Shown here one piece after another: positions 6,931-11,454 of a stretch of DNA of 11,454 nt (the stretch's first letter is position 1; each line of letters begins with the position of its first letter). Below the pieces are notes generated by a model. The model did no database searches and was not told where the DNA came from. It saw only the letters and a list, made by a program, of their open reading frames with translations. The position numbers and the translations under genes are program-made. Origin of the DNA: Wocania_A sp964021735 (GTDB taxonomy: Bacteria > Bacteroidota > Bacteroidia > Flavobacteriales > Flavobacteriaceae); NCBI RefSeq assembly GCF_964021735.1, contig NZ_CAXIBN010000104.1, positions 1-11,454 on the forward strand. Reading direction: 5' to 3'.

Positions 6931-7860
6931 CTAAACAAATTTTTGACGCTCTACCATATAAGTTGTAAGCACATTATTAAAATGTTTATTAATGTCTGCC
7001 TCAACATATTTGATTTTATATTGAGCACATTTTAAGCGTAATGCATCAAAATAATTGCTTACCTCAGCATTATAATTTTCTTTAATAGAATCAGCATACA
7101 AGTTAATATACTCTTTAGTCTCAACATCAATAAATCGCTTGGGCTTATTATCAAAATCGAACTTTAATTCTTTTTCCTTATCAAACACATGAAATAAAAT
7201 AACTTCATGTTTATTATACTTTAAATGACGTAAAGCTTCAAATAATTTTGTTTCATCTTCCGAAGTTTGAAACATATCGGTAAACAGAAAAATCATAGAA
7301 CGCCTATGAATTTTTTCTGCTATCTCGTGCAAATATTTATAAGTTTCGGTAGTTTTATTTAAAGATTTAGAAATAACAGCATTGCTAAGTTGACCTAGTA
7401 ACATTTGATGATGACGTTCGCTTCCTTTTTCTGGCGAATAAAAATCGTAATTATCACTATAAATACTTAAACCTACAGCATCGCGTTGTTTTTTTAACAT
7501 GTGCATTAACGACGCCGAAGCCAATGCCGAAAATCCTATTTTATTTAGATTATCTATTGAAAAGTTATCCATTTCTGGATAATGCATCGAGCTGCTATTA
7601 TCTATAATAATATGACAGCGTAAATTGGTTTCATCATCATAACGTTTGGTATAAAGCTTATCTGTTTTCGCAAATAATTTCCAATCTATATGCCGTGTAC
7701 TTTCTCCTTGATTATAAATTTTATGCTCAGCAAATTCTGCCGAAAATCCATGAAACGGGCTTTTATGCATGCCAGCAATAAACCCCTCCACCACTTGTTT
7801 TGCAAGCAATTCTAAATTTTTAAACCCACTGGCTTTATTAAGTTCGTGCTGTAAATTCAT
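6931..7860 (-). CDS. DUF58 domain-containing protein (MoxR-associated type)
   Basis: A 309-residue protein with the DUF58 signature region at about 37-79 (HGFSAEFAEHKIYNQGESTR, then HIDWKLFAKTDKLY and KRYDDETN). It leads into a von Willebrand A-like fold with a DNSSS metal-site motif (DxSxS) at 87-91 and FTDMF at 193-197. There is no transmembrane segment, so it is probably cytoplasmic. Family knowledge: these proteins are usually encoded with a MoxR AAA+ ATPase and BatA/BatB-type vWA proteins in aerotolerance or chaperone-like operons, and their biochemical role is unproven. Here neither neighbour is a MoxR gene: clpP lies upstream on the same strand, 96 bases away, and the tRNA lies downstream. 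A TAAGTTTG box (complement of 7913-7920) could give it its own promoter. ATG at 7860 is the first start and fits the family length. Confidence 0.9.
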   Translation of the reverse strand: MNLQHELNKASGFKNLELLAKQVVEGFIAGMHKSPFHGFSAEFAEHKIYNQGESTRHIDWKLFAKTDKLYTKRYDDETNLRCHIIIDNSSSMHYPEMDNFSIDNLNKIGFSALASASLMHMLKKQRDAVGLSIYSDNYDFYSPEKGSERHHQMLLGQLSNAVISKSLNKTTETYKYLHEIAEKIHRRSMIFLFTDMFQTSEDETKLFEALRHLKYNKHEVILFHVFDKEKELKFDFDNKPKRFIDVETKEYINLYADSIKENYNAEVSNYFDALRLKCAQYKIKYVEADINKHFNNVLTTYMVERQKFV

Positions 7861-7956
7861 GTTTTAGATCTTAGACTAATTCGCTGTTAGAGTCAAGAAA
7901 CAAGACTAAAAACAAACTTAAAATTCTTCTTTTTTTTCTTCTCTATCTTCTGTTTT

Positions 7957-8496
7957 CTAAATAACCGCATCAACAATACCATAAGCAACAGATTCGTCTG
8001 CTCCCATCCAATGGTCGCGATTAAAATCTTTCATTATTTTATCAAAAGTTTGCCCACAATTATCAGCTAATATTTTTGCGCTTAATTCTTTAGTTAATAC
8101 AATTTCTTTTGCTGTAATTTCAATATCACTCGCTTGTCCGCGAGCACCACCACTTGGCTGATGTATCATAACACGAGCATGTGGTTGTATAAAGCGTTTA
8201 CCTTTTTCTCCTGCCGATAATATAATCGATCCCATAGAAGCAGCAAAGCCAGTACAAATTGTAGATACCGGACTTTTAATAGATTTCATACAATCGTAAA
8301 TTGCGAATCCAGATGTTACATAACCACCTGGACTATTAACATATAAATGTATAGTTTCGTTAGACAAAGCATCTAAATACAATAATCTATCAACAACGTG
8401 TTTTGCTGAATCATCATCAACTTGTCCCCACAAAAACACTTTACGTGCTTCAATTAATTTGCTATCAATAGCATCCTGAACTTTATTTTTACTCAT
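7957..8496 (-). CDS. clpP: ATP-dependent Clp protease proteolytic subunit (short ClpP)
   Basis: A 179-residue serine peptidase. The catalytic triad is intact: Ser87 in GFAASMGS, His112 in MIHQPSGG, Asp161 in FNRDHWM. The Ser-His and His-Asp spacings of 25 and 49 residues equal those of E. coli ClpP (Ser97, His122, Asp171). The oxyanion region NSPGG (54-58) is present. Family knowledge: ClpP forms a double heptamer that degrades proteins unfolded by ClpX or ClpA/C. This copy is shorter than the usual ~195-220 residues and lacks most of an N-terminal propeptide and the C-terminal extension. It is not next to tig or clpX, so it may be a second, paralogous ClpP; that is inference, since other genes are not visible. 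It follows trxA, from which a strong terminator separates it. Confidence 0.93.
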   Translation of the reverse strand: MSKNKVQDAIDSKLIEARKVFLWGQVDDDSAKHVVDRLLYLDALSNETIHLYVNSPGGYVTSGFAIYDCMKSIKSPVSTICTGFAASMGSIILSAGEKGKRFIQPHARVMIHQPSGGARGQASDIEITAKEIVLTKELSAKILADNCGQTFDKIMKDFNRDHWMGADESVAYGIVDAVI

Positions 8497-8511
8497 AATA
8501 TTTATTTTGCA

Positions 8512-8552
8512 TCTAAAATAAAAAAAGGTTCACCATAAATGGCAAACCTTTT
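8512..8552 (-). terminator. Intrinsic terminator of trxA
   Basis: On the minus strand AAAAGGTTTGCCAT (complement of 8539-8552) pairs over all fourteen positions, two of them G-T, with ATGGTGAACCTTTT (complement of 8523-8536). A T-rich run follows (8512-8522). It begins 25 bases after the trxA stop. The plus strand also ends in T-rich sequence, but no gene there needs it. It implies that clpP, 16 bases further on, has its own promoter or receives only readthrough. Confidence 0.88.
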
Positions 8553-8576
8553 CATTTTTCTTTTTTTAATTATCTA

Positions 8577-8894
8577 CTATAAAAGTGCATCAATAGCATC
8601 AGTATAAGCATTTTTAGGAGCTACGCCAACTTGTCTACCAACAACTTCTCCATTCTGAAAAACCAAAACAGTAGGTATGTTACGCACACCGTATTTTGCA
8701 GCAAATTCTTGATTTGCATCAACATCTACTTTTCCAACAACAGCTTTACCATCGTACTCGCCGCTAATTTCTTCAATAATAGGTCCAACCATTCTACATG
8801 GTCCGCACCAAGCTGCCCAAAAGTCTACCAATACAGGCTTGTCACTTTTTAAAACTGTTTCTTCAAACGTTGCATCTGTTATTTCTAATGCCAT
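8577..8894 (-). CDS. trxA: Thioredoxin
   Basis: A 105-residue classical thioredoxin with the active site WCGPC (Cys30 and Cys33) preceded by VDFWAAWC, the cis-proline motif NIPT (Pro74), the buried Asp in VLVDFWA, and the C-terminal GEVVGRQVGVAP segment. It is cytoplasmic, with no signal peptide. It reduces protein disulfides (ribonucleotide reductase, peroxiredoxins, methionine sulfoxide reductase) using electrons from thioredoxin reductase. Length and all core motifs are normal. It is a single-gene transcription unit between a putative promoter at 8934-8968 and the strong terminator at 8512-8552. Confidence 0.97.
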   Translation of the reverse strand: MALEITDATFEETVLKSDKPVLVDFWAAWCGPCRMVGPIIEEISGEYDGKAVVGKVDVDANQEFAAKYGVRNIPTVLVFQNGEVVGRQVGVAPKNAYTDAIDALL

Positions 8895-8933
8895 AATTTT
8901 ATATTTTAATCTGTTTTACTTTAAATTTATTTA

Positions 8934-8968
8934 CAAATTTAGTCAAAATATTTTCTATAGCTTACAAC
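8934..8968 (-). promoter_or_regulatory. Putative trxA promoter
   Basis: The minus strand carries TAAATTTG (complement of 8934-8941), an exact TAnnTTTG -7 box, with GTTG (complement of 8965-8968) 23 bases further upstream as a weak, slightly distant -33 element. The leader would be about 35 bases before the ATG at 8894. Confidence 0.5.
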
Positions 8969-9037
8969 CTAACAATTTGTTTTACCTATAGCTACATTAG
9001 TTTAGGTTATTTTACTTTTTTTTTGGCGCAACCACAA

Positions 9038-9140
9038 CACTTCGACTACGCTCAGTATAAGTGGTCAGGCTATCCACTAATAGTTTTGGTTCTATGCTCT
9101 CCTCGCCAAAAGCTAAAGTTTATCCTGAGCGGAGTCGAAG
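9038..9140. repeat. REP-like intergenic inverted repeat (CTTCGACT...AGTCGAAG)
   Basis: CTTCGACTACGCTCAGTATA begins the left arm (9040-9060). The right arm (9120-9140) starts TTATCCTGAGCGGAGTCGAA and is its reverse complement at 19 of 21 positions; 59 bases separate the arms. The GC content is well above the surrounding AT-rich DNA. Similar CTTCGACT-CGCTCAG palindromes are dispersed in many bacterial genomes as REP-type elements (recalled, not searched). An open frame of 69 codons across it is not credible as a gene. With the trxA promoter and the two operators after it, it accounts for the gene-free stretch 8895-9271. Confidence 0.75.
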
Positions 9141-9189
9141 GGCTACTATTCTTTGCGCAATGCAGAACCCAGCATAAAAATTTAATTAA

Positions 9190-9205
9190 GCAACTAAAAA
9201 GTTGC
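9190..9205 (+). promoter_or_regulatory. Operator 1 of the SRPBCC/ArsR operon
   Basis: Palindrome GCAACTAAAAAGTTGC with perfect six-base arms, followed by GTATTAA. It recurs 42 bp downstream. Autorepressing ArsR regulators of this operon type bind such palindromes at their own promoter (family expectation), so binding by the ArsR encoded at 9693-10016 is inferred. Confidence 0.65.
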
Positions 9206-9231
9206 GTATTAAAAACATTTAATCTAATTTA

Positions 9232-9247
9232 GCAACCATAAAGTTGC
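9232..9247 (+). promoter_or_regulatory. Operator 2 of the SRPBCC/ArsR operon
   Basis: Palindrome GCAACCATAAAGTTGC with five-base arms, again followed by GTATTAA, ending 24 bases before the first start codon. The centre-to-centre distance from operator 1 is 42 bp, four helical turns, placing both sites on the same face of the DNA. Confidence 0.65.
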
Positions 9248-9271
9248 GTATTAATCAAAAATCAAACAATT

Positions 9272-9703
9272 ATGAAAGATTCAATTAAAAAAGAAGTACT
9301 ATTTAATCATTCGATAGACAAAGTTTGGAATGCCATTTCAAAAGCCGAAGAAATCTCAACCTGGTTTATCCCAGCCGATTTTAAAGCAGAACCCGGATAT
9401 CAATACACCTTTACTTCTCCTCCAAATGAAAAAGGTTGTACGGTTATAAGCGGCGAAGTAAAAGAAGCAAACCCTTATATACTTATATATACTTGGATTG
9501 TAGCTGATACAAAAGTAGAAACTACTGTAAAGTGGGAACTTGAAGCAACCCAAAACGGAACAAAATTAACTTTAGAGCATTCTGGAATTACTAATTATGC
9601 TGGTGAAACCGCTGTAGCTATGTTTGAAAGTTTTAACGGTGGTTGGGATAATTGCATTTCTGGTTTAACAAGCTACTTAAAACAAGAAGTCAATGCAGGA
9701 TAA
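9272..9703 (+). CDS. SRPBCC/AHSA1-domain protein (activator of Hsp90 ATPase homolog 1-like)
   Basis: A 143-residue protein covering one START/Bet v1-like fold. Seen: KEVLFNHSIDKVWNAISKAE at the N-terminus, ISTWFIP, the central GEVKEANPYILIYTW, KWELEATQNGTKLTLEHSGI, and the C-terminal MFESFNGGWDNCISGLTSYL helix. All are typical of the bacterial AHSA1-like family. Despite the name these proteins are not known Hsp90 partners; the fold binds a hydrophobic ligand in a cavity, and the ligand is unknown. It overlaps the following ArsR gene by 11 bases, so the two are translated together. Two tandem palindromes lie directly upstream, implying repression by that ArsR protein. Confidence 0.92.
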   Translation: MKDSIKKEVLFNHSIDKVWNAISKAEEISTWFIPADFKAEPGYQYTFTSPPNEKGCTVISGEVKEANPYILIYTWIVADTKVETTVKWELEATQNGTKLTLEHSGITNYAGETAVAMFESFNGGWDNCISGLTSYLKQEVNAG

Positions 9704-10016
9704 AATCACTAAACTTTTCAAAGCTATTGCAGACCCAACAAGGCGTGACATTTTTCATGCCTTGGTAATTGCAACTTCAGCATTATCTATAACTCAAATT
9801 TCAAATCAGTTTGAAATGACAAGACAAGGCGTTACTAAACATATTAAAACACTAGAAGAAGCTGGCTTAGTAAATATCAATACTCAAGGACGAGAACGTT
9901 TCTGTAATGCTAATCCGAGTGAACTTCAAGAAGTGAATAAGTGGGTTAAATTCTACGAAAAATTCTGGGATAATAAACTGAACAATTTAAGCAATTATTT
10001 AGATAATAAAGCTTAA
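9693..10016 (+). CDS. ArsR-family winged-helix transcriptional repressor (SdpR-like)
   Basis: A 107-residue DNA-binding protein. KLFKAIADPTRRDIFHALV (8-25) is the family N-terminal helix, LSITQISNQFEMTRQGVTKH (31-50) the recognition helix-turn-helix, and LEEAGLVNINTQGRERF (54-70) the wing. There is no ELCVCDL-type metal site and the only cysteine is at 71, so it is not an arsenic or zinc sensor of the classical kind. The cue may be the ligand of its SRPBCC partner, which is inference. The start ATG at 9693 lies inside the end of the SRPBCC gene (11-base overlap), the usual arrangement for this pair. It probably binds the GCAAC-type palindromes at 9190 and 9232. Confidence 0.93.
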   Translation: MQDKITKLFKAIADPTRRDIFHALVIATSALSITQISNQFEMTRQGVTKHIKTLEEAGLVNINTQGRERFCNANPSELQEVNKWVKFYEKFWDNKLNNLSNYLDNKA

Positions 10017-10024
10017 AACAAATC

Positions 10025-10134
10025 GTTATTGCAAGGGCAAAGGATATAGTAATCTGTTAATATTGAAACTAAAAACTCAAATTAATCGACCAATATATTC
10101 CCACGTTTTTTTCTAATAAAAAGCTCAGAATGAC
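10025..10134. repeat. Degenerate dispersed intergenic repeat
   Basis: The left end GTTATTGCAAGGGC, followed by AAAGGATATAGTAATCTG, resembles the GTCATTGCGAGG...CAATCTG type of repeat common in Bacteroidota (recalled, not searched). The right end, AGCTCAGAATGAC, is the inverted counterpart, GTCATTCTGAGCT on the other strand. The two ends are only loosely complementary, so this looks like a decayed unit. No gene is visible between 10017 and 10223. Confidence 0.4.
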
Positions 10135-10166
10135 ACTAAAATTAAAATAAATGTTAAAATATTTTA

Positions 10167-10193
10167 TTTAGTTAGGATTCCTTACTATATTTG
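10167..10193 (+). promoter_or_regulatory. Promoter and palindromic operator (site 1) of the CPVC thioredoxin-fold gene
   Basis: The palindrome centres on 10178: left arm TTTAGTTAGGA, right arm TCCTTACTATA, matching at 9 of 11 positions. Its right end overlaps TATATTTG (10186-10193), an exact TAnnTTTG -7 box, so a bound repressor would block RNA polymerase. Related sites precede the next two genes. No clear -33 TTTG is seen. Confidence 0.6.
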
Positions 10194-10223
10194 TTTTCTA
10201 ATAATAATTAAAACAAATATATT

Positions 10224-10457
10224 ATGAGTAAATCCATTTTTTATCACGCAGGTTGTCCTGTTTGTATAAGTGCAGAACACGACATTATTAATTTAATAGG
10301 AGCAGAAAATGTAGATATTGTACATTTTGGCGAAGACAATTCAAGAATTTCGGAAGCAGAAAATGCTGGTGTAAAATCGGTTCCCGCTTTGGTAACTCCA
10401 AATGGAAATGTGCTTCATATTAACTTTGGTGCTTCAATGGAAGCTGTAAAAGGATAA
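10224..10457 (+). CDS. Small thioredoxin-fold (glutaredoxin-like) protein with CPVC motif
   Basis: A 77-residue protein. FYHAGCPVCISAEHD (6-20) carries the redox-type CxxC (Cys11, Cys14) at the start of a helix, after the first strand as in thioredoxins. SVPALVT (52-58) supplies the cis-proline (Pro54), and GNVLHINFG gives the last strands. It is shorter than thioredoxin, near glutaredoxin size, cytoplasmic, with no signal peptide. A disulfide reductase or a redox/metal carrier role is likely; the partner is unknown. It opens a run of three small genes that each follow the same palindrome and each encode a cysteine pair, so it is probably induced by the cue sensed by the MarR protein at 10826-11431. 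The ATG at 10224 is the only suitable start. Confidence 0.82.
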   Translation: MSKSIFYHAGCPVCISAEHDIINLIGAENVDIVHFGEDNSRISEAENAGVKSVPALVTPNGNVLHINFGASMEAVKG

Positions 10458-10468
10458 TTTTCAACTCC

Positions 10469-10491
10469 ATTAGTTAGGAGTCCTATTTAAA
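10469..10491 (+). promoter_or_regulatory. Palindromic operator (site 2) upstream of the DUF2024 gene
   Basis: The palindrome centres on 10480 with left arm ATTAGTTAGGA and right arm TCCTATTTAAA (8 of 11 positions match). It shares the core TTAGGAGTCCT with site 1. It ends 16 bases before the DUF2024 start; no exact TAnnTTTG box follows, though TATTTAAA (10485-10492) sits in a similar place. Confidence 0.55.
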
Positions 10492-10507
10492 ATAAAAAAT
10501 GTAAACT

Positions 10508-10771
10508 ATGAAAATTTCTGTTTGGGATACATACGTAAAAAGAGAAGATGGTAAATTAATGCATTTTGACATACTTGTACCAAACAGTTTAGATGACGAA
10601 CAAATCATTTTAAATTATGGCACGAGCTATTTAAAAGGTAAAACTTTTAAAACAGAAAGTATATCATCAAAAATTTGCAACTTTTGCCATATTGAACAGG
10701 CTACAGATGCTACTGTAAATGACATTAAAAACAAAGGATTTTCGATTATTGAAATGGAAAATTGTGACTAA
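10508..10771 (+). CDS. DUF2024 family protein
   Basis: An 87-residue protein recognised by its N-terminal ISVWDTYVKREDGKLMHFDI (3-22), the CNFCHIEQAT segment (57-66) and the C-terminal GFSIIEMENC (77-86), which are hallmarks of DUF2024. Function is unknown. The C57-x2-C60-H61 cluster and Cys86 could bind a metal or act in redox chemistry; that is inference. It lies 50 bases after the CPVC protein gene, is preceded by its own palindrome at 10469-10491, and is followed by a strong terminator at 10793-10825, so it probably ends the transcript of the first two genes. Length is normal for the family. Confidence 0.88.
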   Translation: MKISVWDTYVKREDGKLMHFDILVPNSLDDEQIILNYGTSYLKGKTFKTESISSKICNFCHIEQATDATVNDIKNKGFSIIEMENCD

Positions 10772-10794
10772 TTTAATTAGGATTACTAACTTTG
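10772..10794 (+). promoter_or_regulatory. Promoter and operator (site 3) of the MarR regulator gene
   Basis: TTAGGATTACTAA (10777-10789) shares the core of sites 1 and 2 and is itself a TTAG-N5-CTAA palindrome. TAACTTTG (10787-10794) is an exact TAnnTTTG -7 box overlapping it. Transcription would start near 10797-10800. ATTG (10761-10764) is 22 bases upstream and may act as the -33 element. Confidence 0.55.
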
Positions 10795-10825
10795 CCTGTC
10801 AATCTAACATTGGCAGGCATTTTTT
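10793..10825 (+). terminator. Intrinsic terminator between DUF2024 and MarR genes
   Basis: TGCCTGTCAAT (10793-10803) pairs with ATTGGCAGGCA (10809-10819), eleven positions with one G-T pair and a five-base loop, followed directly by six T (10820-10825). The T-run abuts the MarR start codon at 10826. It should end transcripts arriving from the DUF2024 gene; transcripts starting at the MarR promoter begin inside the left arm and cannot form the full stem. Confidence 0.85.
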
Positions 10826-11431
10826 ATGAATGATAATATTTTTAATCCAACACATCAAGAAACCAATCTTTCTAACAAGATTGTTGCCGGTTTAGAGCGT
10901 ATTTCTGAAGCTTTTAAAGTATTGCTTTGGGAAAAGGCAAAGCTTTTAGGTTTAAGTCCTATTCAAATTCAAATCCTCATTTTTATAAATTATCATAAAG
11001 TTGAATTTTGTAATGTGAGCCATTTAGCTAAAGAATTCAACGTTACAAAACCCACCATTAGTGATGCTGTTAAAGTTTTAGTGAATAAAGGATTCATTAA
11101 AAAAGTATATTCTACTTCTGATAGTAGAAGTTATGCGATTCAATTATCGGATTCTGGAAAAGCAATAGTTTCCGAAACCGAAAATTTTGCACATCCTCTA
11201 AAAAAGCAATTAAACGGAATTGAAAATGAAGATTTAGATTCTACTTTTAAAACGCTTAGTAAATTTATTTATAAATTAAATCAAATTGGTGTTTTAACGG
11301 TTCAGCGAACATGTTATGCTTGTAAATTTTATCAAAAAAATGACAACCAACATTTTTGTAATTTATTGGAAAAGGAATTACAGAATTCTGAGATTAGGAT
11401 TGATTGTGGTGAGTTTGAGGGGAAAGCTTAA
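10826..11431 (+). CDS. MarR-family winged-helix regulator with four-cysteine C-terminal tail
   Basis: A 201-residue protein. The winged-helix core spans about 40-115: LGLSPIQIQILIFI, the helix-turn-helix SHLAKEFNVTKPTISDAVKV (65-84), and the wing KKVYSTSDSRSYAIQLSDSG (92-111), all typical of MarR. After the dimerisation helix the protein continues beyond the usual MarR length with RTCYACKFYQ (161-170), HFCNLL (176-181) and RIDCGEFEG (191-199). This gives Cys163, Cys166, Cys178 and Cys194 in the pattern C-x2-C-x11-C-x15-C, suited to zinc, an iron-sulfur cluster or a thiol switch (inference). It has its own palindrome (10772-10794), so it is probably autoregulated and also controls the two upstream genes. 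The ATG at 10826 directly follows a terminator T-run, so its leader must be very short. Confidence 0.9.
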   Translation: MNDNIFNPTHQETNLSNKIVAGLERISEAFKVLLWEKAKLLGLSPIQIQILIFINYHKVEFCNVSHLAKEFNVTKPTISDAVKVLVNKGFIKKVYSTSDSRSYAIQLSDSGKAIVSETENFAHPLKKQLNGIENEDLDSTFKTLSKFIYKLNQIGVLTVQRTCYACKFYQKNDNQHFCNLLEKELQNSEIRIDCGEFEGKA

Positions 11432-11439
11432 TATAAGCT

Positions 11440-11454
11440 GTCATTGTGAGGAGG
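11440..11454. repeat. Start of a probable dispersed repeat, cut by the window edge
   Basis: GTCATTGTGAGGAGG, eight bases after the MarR stop, resembles the opening of the GTCATTGCGAGGAG repeats common between genes in Bacteroidota and is similar to the decayed unit at 10025. Only 15 bases are visible. Confidence 0.4.

Noticed and set aside
6811..7035. Open frame of 74 codons on the plus strand
   Set aside because: It runs through the tRNA-Asp gene and the end of the DUF58 gene in antisense.
9023..9232. Open frame of 69 codons before the SRPBCC gene
   Set aside because: It is formed by the REP-like palindrome and an operator, with no recognisable protein family.

Overview
The window looks like chromosomal DNA of a member of the Flavobacteriaceae (Bacteroidota). 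The grounds are the low GC content, a SusC-type receptor with an ECF sigma/FecR pair, a C-terminal type IX secretion sorting domain with a YPNP motif, and promoter-like boxes matching the Bacteroidota -7 consensus TAnnTTTG. Genus cannot be assigned from the sequence alone.

Left part (1-2580, all on the minus strand): an ECF sigma factor, then a FecR-type anti-sigma factor with a probable GTG start, then the N-terminal third of a SusC/TonB-dependent receptor carrying an STN signalling domain, which runs off the left edge. This is a standard cell-surface signalling unit: the receptor senses a substrate, passes the signal to FecR through STN, and releases the sigma factor. Two possible RNA structures lie in it, one over the fecR ribosome binding site and one between fecR and the receptor gene.

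Middle (2581-6930): a single 1198-residue secreted protein with 14 FG-GAP/VCBS-like repeats and a type IX sorting tail. It is bracketed by two direct copies of a ~157 bp non-coding element. The first 86 bp of the copies are identical, and a 7-bp stem differs between them by paired (compensatory) changes. The right copy ends in a bidirectional terminator next to a tRNA-Asp(GTC) gene that has a good Bacteroidota promoter.

Right-middle (6931-8894, minus strand): a DUF58 protein, a short ClpP with an intact catalytic triad, and a classical thioredoxin. A strong terminator separates trxA from clpP. These are ordinary housekeeping or stress genes.

Right part (8895-11454, plus strand): a REP-like inverted repeat, two tandem GCAAC...GTTGC operators and an SRPBCC/ArsR two-gene operon. 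Then come three small genes (a CPVC thioredoxin-fold protein, a DUF2024 protein and a MarR regulator with a four-cysteine C-terminal tail). Each is preceded by a version of the same TTAGGA-type palindrome, so they look like a compact self-regulated regulon of cysteine-motif proteins. This regulon and the structured direct repeats around the FG-GAP gene are the parts most worth following up.
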